From Acidimicrobiia bacterium UBA5794 (GTDB lineage: Bacteria > Actinomycetota > Acidimicrobiia > Spongiisociales > UBA5794), in assembly GCA_002418265.1 (NCBI GenBank), contig DIDS01000014.1:189122-253121 (forward strand): DNA of 64,000 nt, read 5' to 3'. How positions within the stretch are numbered: position 1 is the first letter of the stretch; every line of letters begins with the position of its first letter. The notes beneath the pieces are model-generated. The model searched no databases, was not told the DNA's origin, and saw only the letters and a list, made by a program, of their open reading frames with translations. Shown here piece after piece: positions 42,886 to 50,525 of this stretch. A program made the translations under genes and the position numbers.

Positions 42886-44018
42886 CCGGTCACCTCGAGG
42901 AGGCCTTCGCGGATGAGTCGACGAACCAGAACGAGTCTGCCCGCTTCGTCGAGTCCGGGCAGGTCGGCAACGACCATCTTGTCCCCCGTGGCGAGCGTGC
43001 TGATGGCTGGCTTCAGACGTTGAGGCAGCCGCAGCTCGCGGTCTCCAAGGAGGACCGCAAGCTCATTGTCTCTCGTCTCGATGACGCAGATCGATCCCGC
43101 CCGACGGGCGACCTCGGTTTGGTCATTGACCTCGTCGAGTGTGAGGAGCCGCTGAAGATGTCCCCTCAACAGAGATTGTCTGGTGGTGAGAATCTTGCGT
43201 CTGAGCTTTCGCGCCATCGCCGTCGGATCGAGACCGGCGACCGACGATCCAATCTGTTCCAGACGTTGCTTGACCTCATCGGCGAAGTGGTCGTCGTCGA
43301 ACGCGAACCGCAGTGGAAGGGCTCCACTGAATTCCGGGGCGGATTCAACGGCCTTCAGCGCTTCCTTCACGGCCACCTTCCATGTGATGGAGAGAATCCC
43401 GATGGTGATATGAACTGACGCCCGCTCTTGGGTCTTCGCCGAGTGGGGGAAACCCGACGGCACATACAGGGCATCGCCGGGTTCCAGGAGGCCGTCGATG
43501 ATTGGTGGTTTGCTCGGTGGAAGGTCGTGGCGTTCGTGGACCGTCCAATGTTTCGTCCCGTGTGATTGGAGGACGAACACGTCATGGGGATCCTCATGGG
43601 CGGCAAAACCTTGCGCTCCTGGCGGCGTGATGTACGCGTTCGCCTGTACGGGATGCCCGAGTGCCAACTCCAGGTTCCGGCAGTATTGCGTGAGTGGCTC
43701 CCAGTAGCGGTGCATGCTCTGGAACACGAGCGTGGCGCCGTCTGCGAACTCGTCGAAGACTTTCCTGGCATCAATCACCCCCGTGACGGTCTGTGTCCCG
43801 GTCCGTGTGGTCTTGGTGTATCGGCTCGATGGAAGGATGACGGCGTCTTTGACCAGGCGAAACGCGGGAAGGCGTACGCCTGTGGCGGAGACGATCCTGT
43901 CGACGTCGTCAAGGGAGAGCAGGTCACCGAACGCGTCAGGATCGGACAGCTGCCGATGTTGCGGGCGCTTGCCCCACAACTCTCGGGCGAACACGTCGGG
44001 GTCTCCCACAGCCCGCAC
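42882..44018 (-). CDS. JmjC/cupin_4 Fe(II)/2-oxoglutarate oxygenase (ribosomal-oxygenase-like)
   Basis: A protein of 378 aa from GTG 44018; a CTG upstream is possible. The Fe(II) triad is His141-x-Asp143 in FAAHEDPHDVFVL and His192 in VPSGFPHSAKT. Lys156 in HGTKHW and EPGDALYVPSG match the cupin_4/ROX family. The C-terminal 100 residues look like a winged-helix domain (VARRAGSICVI, LVLVRRLIREGLLEV), a fold also used by RiPP recognition elements. It is coupled to the ferredoxin-like gene, and 50 nt upstream lies a short Asp/Ser-repeat peptide gene. ROX enzymes hydroxylate protein side chains; the repeat peptide is the obvious candidate substrate. Confidence 0.85.
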   Translation of the reverse strand: MRAVGDPDVFARELWGKRPQHRQLSDPDAFGDLLSLDDVDRIVSATGVRLPAFRLVKDAVILPSSRYTKTTRTGTQTVTGVIDARKVFDEFADGATLVFQSMHRYWEPLTQYCRNLELALGHPVQANAYITPPGAQGFAAHEDPHDVFVLQSHGTKHWTVHERHDLPPSKPPIIDGLLEPGDALYVPSGFPHSAKTQERASVHITIGILSITWKVAVKEALKAVESAPEFSGALPLRFAFDDDHFADEVKQRLEQIGSSVAGLDPTAMARKLRRKILTTRQSLLRGHLQRLLTLDEVNDQTEVARRAGSICVIETRDNELAVLLGDRELRLPQRLKPAISTLATGDKMVVADLPGLDEAGRLVLVRRLIREGLLEVTG

Positions 44019-44068
44019 GAGGGCTGCACGACCCTCGAAGTCGGGGGTGGTTTCGGAAGTGGTCAGTC

Positions 44069-44515
44069 TCAGGTGTCCCGTGAGTCGCTGTCGGAGCTGT
44101 CCGCACCGTCGCTGTCGGAACTATCGGCACCGTCACTATCAGAGCTATCGGCACCGTCACTATCAGAGCTGTCCGCACCATCGCTATCGGAGCTGTCCGC
44201 ACCGTCACTATCAGAGCTATCGGCACCGTCACTATCAGAACTATCGGCACCGTCACTATCAGAGCTGTCCGCACCATCGCTATCGGAACTATCGGCACCG
44301 TCACTATCAGAACTATCGGCACCGTCACTATCAGAACTATCGGCACCGTGACTGTCGTAGCGATCCACACCATCACTGTCAGAGCTGTCTACCCCGTCAC
44401 TGTCGGAGCTGTCCTTTGCGTCGGTATCGTGGGTGCTCGCCTTTGCGCCACCACTGCCGATCGTGCGAATTTCGTCGTCGCTCAGACTGTCGGAGGTTGT
44501 CTCTTCTTCACTCAT
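44069..44515 (-). CDS. Repetitive RiPP-like precursor peptide with DSSDSDGA octapeptides
   Basis: A protein of 148 aa from ATG 44515, which has AAGGAG upstream. The leader is MSEEETTSDSLSDDEIRTIG with S-GG at residues 21-23, the LSDDEL...GG pattern of lanthipeptide-, Nif11- and bacteriocin-type leaders. From residue 35 there are 13 consecutive octapeptides: two DSSDSDGV, one variant DRYDSHGA and ten DSSDSDGA, then DSSDSDSRDT. The peptide is strongly acidic and Cys-free. The repeats lie 50 nt upstream of the JmjC-type oxygenase gene on the same strand. Modification of Asp or Ser is inferred, not shown. An ordinary Ca2+-binding or structural acidic protein is the alternative. Confidence 0.75.
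   Translation of the reverse strand: MSEEETTSDSLSDDEIRTIGSGGAKASTHDTDAKDSSDSDGVDSSDSDGVDRYDSHGADSSDSDGADSSDSDGADSSDSDGADSSDSDGADSSDSDGADSSDSDGADSSDSDGADSSDSDGADSSDSDGADSSDSDGADSSDSDSRDT
44072..44413. repeat. 24-bp tandem repeat array in the precursor gene
   Basis: Thirteen 24-bp units, plus a final partial one, encode the octapeptides. The units are nearly identical, with synonymous third-base drift (for example the Ser codons alternate). This indicates recent in-frame expansion under protein-level selection. Confidence 0.85.
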
Positions 44516-44548
44516 GGTTGCTCCTTGATCGTCGAAGGCAGTATTTGG

Positions 44549-44554
44549 ATCATA
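44549..44554 (-). promoter_or_regulatory. TATGAT -10 box upstream of the precursor gene
   Basis: TATGAT on the minus strand lies 33 nt before the precursor ATG. A -35 is not convincing at 17 bp. The surrounding 100 nt are AT-rich compared with the flanks. Low-confidence promoter for the three-gene operon. Confidence 0.35.
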
Positions 44555-44623
44555 CCCGTTGGCCGACGACACAATTCCGGTGAATTGGCCGTGGGATTCC
44601 GCTCGTCCAGGCGATTCGAGCTG

Positions 44624-44860
44624 CTAGCTGCGGGCGGAGGGCCGATGCTCCATCTTCATGTAGACGCCGCCCTTCCTGAGTTCGTCGAGCATCTGATCAA
44701 GGCGCTTCTGACGAGTCTCAGGTTTCTTTGCTCTCATGATCCAGCCGACATAGTCGTTCTGCTGGTAGGCGGGCCGTTCTTCGTACAACTCCATGAGACC
44801 CTCATCAACAAGGGCCTGATACACGTCGTCTGGCATCACGTGGCGTACTCGGCGGGCCAT
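44624..44860 (-). CDS. YdeI/OmpD-associated-type (OmdA) small protein
   Basis: A protein of 78 aa. Residues VRHVMPDDVYQALVDEGLMELYEER and YVGWIMRAKKPETRQKRLDQMLDELRKGG match the OmdA helical domain often found at the end of YdeI-like proteins. Function unknown. It precedes the repeat-peptide operon on the same strand but with a 108-nt gap, and its membership in that operon is uncertain. Confidence 0.82.
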   Translation of the reverse strand: MARRVRHVMPDDVYQALVDEGLMELYEERPAYQQNDYVGWIMRAKKPETRQKRLDQMLDELRKGGVYMKMEHRPSARS

Positions 44861-44873
44861 GGGTTTGACTTTA

Positions 44874-45602
44874 TCAGCGTGTTATATCGGGTTTCGATGA
44901 TCCAGGCGCTCCGGCTCGCGGGAGGTTTCGATCGAGGAACTCGATCGTCCGTTTCCATGAGAGGTCGGCTGCAGCAGCGTCATGGGCGTCGGGTCGATCC
45001 CATTCGAAGAACCAGTGCCCGGTACCGGGATAGTCGTGAAACTCGGCATCAAGGTCCGCAGCTGTCAATTGACGTTGTTGCCGTTTGATGGAGCTCGGGC
45101 TGACGAACGGGTCGGTGTCGGCGAGATGGAACTGGAATGCCGATTGGCTGGCGGAGAAGTCGCCGCCTCTGGTTGCGTAGAACACGGTGGTGGCCGAGAT
45201 CGGTGGGATCTCTGGCTGTGATTGTTTGGCCAGCCACAGCGCCCAGTGTCCACCCATGGAGAACCCAATCTGACCGACTGCGTCGGCCCCGTGTGTCGAA
45301 CGTGCCTCGTCAACCGCAGCAACGATCTGCCGCCACATCGGCGTTGTCCGTTTTCGAGCACGAAGCACCGCAGCCTCTTCTGCGGTCGACGCCAGCTCCC
45401 CTGCATAAAGATCGGGTGCGACCGCGACATAACCGAGAGCCGCGAGGTCATCGCACACACCGGTCACGACGTCGGTCACCCCCCACCAGGCATGCAACAC
45501 CGCGATCGTGGCCCGGGCGGATCCCGCTGGTGCTGCCGTGTAGGCGTCAGTCGAGCGTGACGTCACTATGGCCATCTCATCCGGATCTGATCGTGCGGTC
45601 AT
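44874..45602 (-). CDS. Dienelactone-hydrolase-family protein
   Basis: About 242 aa from ATG 45602; GTG 45614 and ATG 45575 are alternatives. An alpha/beta-hydrolase core with AVLHAWWGVTDVV, nucleophile in GQIGFSMGGHWAL (Ser instead of the Cys of true dienelactone hydrolases), acid in LADTDPFVSP and His in YPGTGHWFFE. Substrate unknown. Same strand as the OmdA gene, 13 nt apart. Confidence 0.87.
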   Translation of the reverse strand: MTARSDPDEMAIVTSRSTDAYTAAPAGSARATIAVLHAWWGVTDVVTGVCDDLAALGYVAVAPDLYAGELASTAEEAAVLRARKRTTPMWRQIVAAVDEARSTHGADAVGQIGFSMGGHWALWLAKQSQPEIPPISATTVFYATRGGDFSASQSAFQFHLADTDPFVSPSSIKRQQRQLTAADLDAEFHDYPGTGHWFFEWDRPDAHDAAAADLSWKRTIEFLDRNLPRAGAPGSSKPDITR

Positions 45603-45697
45603 CTGGCCGCGCACTCTATCCGCTCTGAAATCCGCGGGCCGTCATCAGAAACAGTTGACTGTGGAGGTTCTCAAGCGACGAGTTCGTGCCCTCGCTC

Positions 45698-46126
45698 TCA
45701 TTCCTCTTCTGTTTCAGCCGGCTTGACAACGAGAACATCGCACTCAGCCAGATGAATCGTCCGAAGGCTCGTGCTGCCCAGGACGAGGGAGGCAAACGCT
45801 CCCCGACCACGGGTACCCACAGCGATCAGGGCCGCCTCCTTGCCGGAGGCGTAGCGCACAAGAACATCGGGCGGATAGCCGTCCAAGTCAACACGCTCTA
45901 CGTGGATCCCGGCGCCGGCGATGGTGGATTCGAGCGGCTCCCACACAGCCCGGCGCTGTGCCTCGCTCACATGACCCATTTCCACCGGAAATTCTCCATA
46001 GACGATCGGTATCTGGAGAACATGGACAGCATGGACCTCGGCATCCCTCCATTTGGCTTCCTGGATACCTCTTTCGAGAACCGTCTTGGAGATTGGAGCC
46101 TCATCAACGCCAACAACAACGATCAT
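45698..46126 (-). CDS. Universal stress protein (UspA family)
   Basis: A protein of 142 aa. MIVVVGVDEAPISKTVLERGI, then AVGTRGRGAFASLVLGSTSLR gives the ATP-binding G-2x-G-9x-GS pattern, and the end is CDVLVVKPAE. It is the second Usp in the window and lies directly downstream of the Zn-dependent alcohol dehydrogenase gene. Confidence 0.93.
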   Translation of the reverse strand: MIVVVGVDEAPISKTVLERGIQEAKWRDAEVHAVHVLQIPIVYGEFPVEMGHVSEAQRRAVWEPLESTIAGAGIHVERVDLDGYPPDVLVRYASGKEAALIAVGTRGRGAFASLVLGSTSLRTIHLAECDVLVVKPAETEEE

Positions 46127-46192
46127 TTCGTCCCACTTTCTTCAATGGTCATGCCATCCGACCGGTCGCTTCGGGCCAGACTCTCGCCGGTG

Positions 46193-47248
46193 CTATCCAG
46201 CGGTGAGGATCACCTTGAGTGCATCGTGGTCCACGGCGTTTTCGAATACGTCGTAGGCCTCCATGATGTCGTCGAGGGGGAACCGGTGGGTTGTGAACTT
46301 TTCGGGGGCGATCGCACCCGACTGGATTTCGTCGAGCAACTCCTCTGCGGTGACTCCATTGACGAGTCCGGTCGTGATGGTGATGTTGTTGATCCAGTGA
46401 TCCTGGATTGGGAACTCAACGGCGGACCCGTGCACTCCCACGTTGGCCACGTTGCCCCCGGGTCGGATGGACGCCAACGCAGTGTTCCACGTTGCTGCCA
46501 CCCCAACGGCCTCAATGGCGACATCGACACCGAGGCCGTCATCTGATTTGGCCTTGAGTGCGGCGGCCACATCGTCGACCTCATTGATGTTGATCGTGTC
46601 GGTGGCACCGAACTCCAGGGCCTGAGCGAGGCGGAAGGCATTGCCATCGACGGCGATGATTTTGGCCGCCCCTGCAGGAACCGCGGTCATGATCGCGGCG
46701 AGTCCAATGGGACCCGTTCCGATGACGGCCACGACGTCGCCTTGGCTGACGTCGCCGTATTGCACGCCGATCTCAAGTCCGGTCGGGAGGATGTCGCTGA
46801 GCATCACACCTTGTTCATCGCTCACGCCTTCTGGCAACCGAATCAGACCGTTGTCGGCAAAGGGCACCCGCACATACTCGGCCTGGGTGCCGTCGATGAG
46901 GTGACCGAAGATCCAGCCGATACCACCCACCGTTTGGCAGTGGGAGGGCATGTTCGCCAGACAGTACGAACAGACTCCGCACTTGGTGACACACGAAATG
47001 ATCACACGCTCACCCACCTTGATGTCGGTCACCTCGGCGCCCACTTCGGTGACAACACCGACGCCTTCATGACCAAGGATGCGCCCCTCGGTCACCGCAG
47101 GAACATCGCCTTTGAGGATGTGCAGATCGGTTCCACAGATGGTGGTGGTTTCAACTTTGACGATGGCGTCGGTCGGGTCGATGATGGTCGGGTTCGGAAC
47201 TTCCTCCCACACCTTGTTGCCGGGACCGTGATAGACAACTGCCTTCAT
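46193..47248 (-). CDS. Zn-dependent medium-chain alcohol dehydrogenase
   Basis: A protein of 351 aa. The catalytic Zn site is Cys38 (TTICGTDLH), His60-Glu61 (ILGHEGVG) and a later Asp. The structural Zn Cys are 90, 93, 96 and 104 in CGVCSYCLANMPSHC. The Rossmann motif is AVIGTGPIGLAAI. It resembles secondary alcohol (isopropanol-like) and threonine dehydrogenases. Same strand as the Usp gene, 66 nt upstream, so probably one stress or fermentation operon. Confidence 0.93.
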   Translation of the reverse strand: MKAVVYHGPGNKVWEEVPNPTIIDPTDAIVKVETTTICGTDLHILKGDVPAVTEGRILGHEGVGVVTEVGAEVTDIKVGERVIISCVTKCGVCSYCLANMPSHCQTVGGIGWIFGHLIDGTQAEYVRVPFADNGLIRLPEGVSDEQGVMLSDILPTGLEIGVQYGDVSQGDVVAVIGTGPIGLAAIMTAVPAGAAKIIAVDGNAFRLAQALEFGATDTININEVDDVAAALKAKSDDGLGVDVAIEAVGVAATWNTALASIRPGGNVANVGVHGSAVEFPIQDHWINNITITTGLVNGVTAEELLDEIQSGAIAPEKFTTHRFPLDDIMEAYDVFENAVDHDALKVILTAG

Positions 47249-47500
47249 GGGGTGCTCCTGTCTCGAAGGATCGTTACTCCAAACCTATCAGTTCCCCTTG
47301 ACCATTCAATGAGAACGCCAAATCATTCCTTACCCACGACAGACCACGACGACACATCCCCCAATAACGTGTTACATCACCAATGCGGGCCGCTCCGACA
47401 GGATCTCGACCTACCCGCGAGTACCGTTGACACGGATGTGCTGCCCGCCCTCAATCAGGTGGGTTGCATTCCCGGCGCCGGTCGCTTATCCGTGCGGGAC

Positions 47501-47911
47501 CTACGGAGCGAACGGGTTGATCACCGTGATTCCGCCGAAATCCTGTCTGAGGCTGAGATCTTCCGATAGGACGACATCACACTTCATGGCCCGCGCCGAT
47601 TCGATGATCGCGGCGTCCCAATACGACAAACGGAACTTCTCGCGGGTGGACATCGCCATGAGAACAATGGCCATGGTGATCTCCTGGATCGGAAAACGCA
47701 TGAAGGATTGGATGAGACCCAAGGCGTGCTCGTACGACACCGGATTACTCCGGCTCGGACGCGTCGCCTGCACAAAGAACTCCTGGATGACCTGCACGGA
47801 CAATGCCAGGTCTCTCGATTCCAGGATTTCTCGCGCCGATTCAGCCTTCGTCGCCTCGGCAGGGTCGTTTGATATCGCGTACAGGAGAATGTTGGTGTCA
47901 ACGAACCGCAC
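47501..47911 (-). CDS. PIN-domain toxin (VapC-like)
   Basis: A protein of 136 aa from GTG 47911, which overlaps the antitoxin by 14 nt. The PIN acidic residues are FVDTNILLYAI, QVIQEFFVQ, LSYWDAAIIESA and VVLSEDLSL. RNA cleavage is expected. Upstream in-frame codons give a Ser/Arg-rich extension that is not PIN-like. Confidence 0.9.
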   Translation of the reverse strand: MRFVDTNILLYAISNDPAEATKAESAREILESRDLALSVQVIQEFFVQATRPSRSNPVSYEHALGLIQSFMRFPIQEITMAIVLMAMSTREKFRLSYWDAAIIESARAMKCDVVLSEDLSLRQDFGGITVINPFAP

Positions 47912-48137
47912 GTTCGTGGACCTCGGTACGAGTAAGACGATCCGACGCCGAGAAATCGCCGAGCGCGCGGACGATACGGGCCTGTTGGGCCGCCAACCTG
48001 TCGAACTCCGAGTCATCCTCGGTCAATGTCCGCAAGTAGTCGGCGACCAACGAGCTCACCGATGTTCCCCTCTCGGCGGCCCTGATCCTGGCAGACCGAT
48101 AGACCTCATCGGGAACCGCAACAGTAATATTCTTCAC
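47898..48137 (-). CDS. Ribbon-helix-helix antitoxin for the PIN toxin
   Basis: A protein of 79 aa from GTG 48137. VKNITVAVPDEVYRSARIRAAERGTSVSSLVADYLRTL is a typical RHH/CopG antitoxin domain; the C-terminal ARIVRALGDFSASDRLTRTEVHERA is the toxin-binding tail. The gene precedes the toxin and overlaps it by 14 nt. Confidence 0.87.
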   Translation of the reverse strand: MKNITVAVPDEVYRSARIRAAERGTSVSSLVADYLRTLTEDDSEFDRLAAQQARIVRALGDFSASDRLTRTEVHERAVR

Positions 48138-48260
48138 AGTTTCACTGTAGCACAGCATCACAGTGATTGGAATGTCTTCTTGCGACGAGCCAACAAGTAA
48201 TTGGTCGGTGAGCAAACAGCCGGAACGAGACATCGTTTCGGCCGGTCGGAGTCTGGCCGA

Positions 48261-49385
48261 TCAGCCGGGTGTCAGCGACAAATAGACCCGATCATCGCTG
48301 AGGCTGAAGCTCTCTCGCGCGATCATGACCAGCGATCCGACGTCGTCTGAGCGCACCTTCCAGCAAACATTGCCGGTGATGGTGCCACCGGGGAAGGTCT
48401 CACCAGCGTCGAACAACGAGTCTGCGATGACACCACACGAACCATCGCCGCCTTCGTAGGCAACACTTGAGTCGCCCACCGCCTTTAGGGTCATGTCGAT
48501 CCAAAACGTCGAAGACTCATCACCGTCGTAGGTGGCGGTGACGGTCGCCAGGTAGAACTGCTCACCTTCTCCGGGTGCCTCGTTGAACTGATTCCCCTCG
48601 ACCACGAGATCCGTGGCATCGGGAGTCACGTCGACCACCGTGAGAATCCAAGGCCCCACCTCAGCTGGCTTCCCGATCGGGATCGCGTCGGCGAGCCGGC
48701 TTGAACCCTCCACACCCTCGGCCGTGGACCTCTGCACCGGTGTGGCCGCCGGATCCAAGGACAGATATGCCCTGGTATCGCTGAGGCTGAATGACTCCTC
48801 AGCCAGCAGCACGAGCCCCTGAGCGTCCTGCTCGGTCACCGACCAACACACGTTGCCAGCTATCGAGCCACCGGGAAAGACCTCACCGGAATCATCGATT
48901 GCGTCTGGAATCACGCCGCAGCTGTCCCCAAACGACTCGTAGGCGACATTTGACGGGCCCACGACCTTGAGCGACACGTCGATCCAGAAGTCGGCCGATT
49001 CTGAGCCGGTGTAGGTTGCCTCAAGATGGACAACGAAGAACTGACGACCCTCGCTCGGCGGATCGTTGAACTGGTTCCGAGCCAGAACCATTTCGGTTCC
49101 GTCGGCCGTCACGCCACTGACACGGATTCGCCAGTCACCCACCTGGACCACCTCCCCGACGGGAATCGGCTCCTGCATGGTGCCCGTCACGGTGACGGAC
49201 GTGGTGGTTGCCTCCGGTTCGGGGAGTGTCGTAGTGGTCTCGGGATCGCTCGAGGGTGTCGAAGTTGGCTCCGATGTCGCTGTCGCACCTGTCCCTGGCG
49301 AGTCTTTCTTGTCGGCGTTTCCACTGCAACCGGAAACCACGAGAACCAGCGCGAGGAAGACAGTGATCAGGCGCAATCTGGGCAT
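48261..49385 (-). CDS. Secreted lipoprotein with two tandem copies of one domain
   Basis: A protein of 374 aa from ATG 49385. A lipobox VVSGC and a Thr/Ser/Pro linker are followed by two homologous domains. Each has GDWRI/GPWIL, an NQFND/NQFNE motif, FWIDVSLKVVG/FWIDMTLKAVG, SCGVI, FPGGSIAGNVCW/FPGGTITGNVCW and SFSLSD plus YLSL. The domain is DUF4352-like in style. Each copy has two conserved Cys, likely a disulfide. Function unknown; it stands alone between TA modules. Confidence 0.82.
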   Translation of the reverse strand: MPRLRLITVFLALVLVVSGCSGNADKKDSPGTGATATSEPTSTPSSDPETTTTLPEPEATTTSVTVTGTMQEPIPVGEVVQVGDWRIRVSGVTADGTEMVLARNQFNDPPSEGRQFFVVHLEATYTGSESADFWIDVSLKVVGPSNVAYESFGDSCGVIPDAIDDSGEVFPGGSIAGNVCWSVTEQDAQGLVLLAEESFSLSDTRAYLSLDPAATPVQRSTAEGVEGSSRLADAIPIGKPAEVGPWILTVVDVTPDATDLVVEGNQFNEAPGEGEQFYLATVTATYDGDESSTFWIDMTLKAVGDSSVAYEGGDGSCGVIADSLFDAGETFPGGTITGNVCWKVRSDDVGSLVMIARESFSLSDDRVYLSLTPG

Positions 49386-49503
49386 AGGTAGCCAATCGGC
49401 ATGCACCCCCACTCCTTGACTGATATGAGTCGAAGACGGGCCTTCGGTTGATCACGATAGGCGTCGAACAATCGACCGAAATCCCGTCGCTCGGCTCTAT
49501 CAA

Positions 49504-49650
49504 TCAGTCAAGAACCTTTCCCGTCGACTCGACGCCTTGCCCCTCGGCCAGAGGGGCGATCGCATTCAGACGGCTGAGTACTGCTCGCCTTCCACGCTCA
49601 AGCTCCTCCACATCGTCATGGAGGTTGTACAGCCAATCGGCAAGCAGCAA
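49504..49650 (-). other. Short coding-like fragment
   Basis: A 48-residue frame opening directly after a stop (TTG 49650) reads DWLYNLHDDVEELERGRRAV and ends GQGVESTGKVLD. It has a codon pattern and composition like real protein, but no SD and no recognised match. It may be a remnant of a disrupted gene in the otherwise empty 350-nt stretch before the AbrB-type gene. Confidence 0.25.
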
Positions 49651-49741
49651 TCAACGCACCGTTGGCGCAACAACCCACACCGTTGACCTCGAACTCGATC
49701 ATTCGTATCATTACTTCCACAGCGAAGTAAGGAATGACTCG

Positions 49742-49990
49742 ATGGATATCGCGGCCAAAGTCACATCACAAGGGCAGATCACGATCCCCAAGAAAGTTCG
49801 GGACGCGCTCGGAATCAAGACAGGCGACCAAGTCGTGTTTCGTGTCGAACAGCACCGCGCTCTCCTTGCTCGAACCCCAAATCTCCTCGACCTCGCAGGC
49901 ACCGTGGAAGTCCCTCCGGCCAAGCGGGGAGTTCCGTGGGATGCCGTGCGCGATGCAACCCGCAAGGCCCGCACCCGAGCACGGCATTGA
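49742..49990 (+). CDS. AbrB/SpoVT-type antitoxin
   Basis: A protein of 82 aa from ATG 49742. AAKVTSQGQITIPKKVRDALGIKTGDQVVF is the swapped-hairpin AbrB DNA-binding domain. The tail carries PAKRGVPWDAVRDATRKAR, the toxin-binding part. An upstream AAGGAA serves as SD. The stop overlaps a PIN toxin start by 4 nt (TTGA). Confidence 0.9.
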   Translation: MDIAAKVTSQGQITIPKKVRDALGIKTGDQVVFRVEQHRALLARTPNLLDLAGTVEVPPAKRGVPWDAVRDATRKARTRARH

Positions 49991-50379
49991 CGGCCTTCGT
50001 CGATACGAACATTCTTGTCCGCCACCTCACCGGGGACCCACCCGATCTGGCGACACGGGCAACGGCGTTTCTCACCAGGGCCGACGAGTTACTCCTCCCC
50101 GACCTCATCGTCGCCGAGATGATCTACGTTCTCGAGTCGTATTACGAAGTGCCTCGCGAGGAGGTCGCTCGTGTGGTTCAGTCCGTGGTTGCCTTCCCGG
50201 CCATCCGTACGCTGGATCCTCAGCTTCTCCTGAGATCGATCGAGGTGTATGTGAGCTACCGCATCGATTTCGCCGAGGCATATCTTGTGGCATCTGCCGA
50301 GTCGGCGGGGGTCAACGACATTGCATCGTTTGACCGCACGATCGAGCGCGTACCGACCATCAACCGGATAGAACCCTGA
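49987..50379 (+). CDS. PIN-domain toxin paired with the AbrB-type antitoxin
   Basis: A protein of 130 aa from TTG 49987, which overlaps the antitoxin stop (TTGA). An upstream in-frame start at 49936 lies inside the antitoxin and is unlikely. TAFVDTNILVRHL, DLIVAEMIYVLESYY, YRIDFAEAYLVASAE and DIASFDRTIE provide the acidic PIN residues. Predicted ribonuclease. Confidence 0.9.
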   Translation: MTAFVDTNILVRHLTGDPPDLATRATAFLTRADELLLPDLIVAEMIYVLESYYEVPREEVARVVQSVVAFPAIRTLDPQLLLRSIEVYVSYRIDFAEAYLVASAESAGVNDIASFDRTIERVPTINRIEP

Positions 50380-50525
50380 CGGTCACCAATCCCCACGCAG
50401 AACAGGACGACTCCACCGAGGCGAGCGACCGCCCCGCGTAAGAGATCTGCCTTTGGGCCAGCCACTCCTTCCATCCGTGTGACATACTTCAACAACACCG
50501 GCAACAGCCGGCCCGGGGAGGTGTG

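Noticed and set aside
43566..44583. Long plus-strand frames reading SELSAP and RHYQSYRH repeats, and a third minus frame with VPIVLIVT repeats
   Set aside because: They are the other frames of the 24-bp repeat array. Only the minus frame from ATG 44515 has a good SD, a sensible leader and a fitting neighbour.
44624..44860. OmdA gene as a member of the repeat-peptide operon
   Set aside because: The 108-nt gap contains a possible separate promoter, and there is no functional link.
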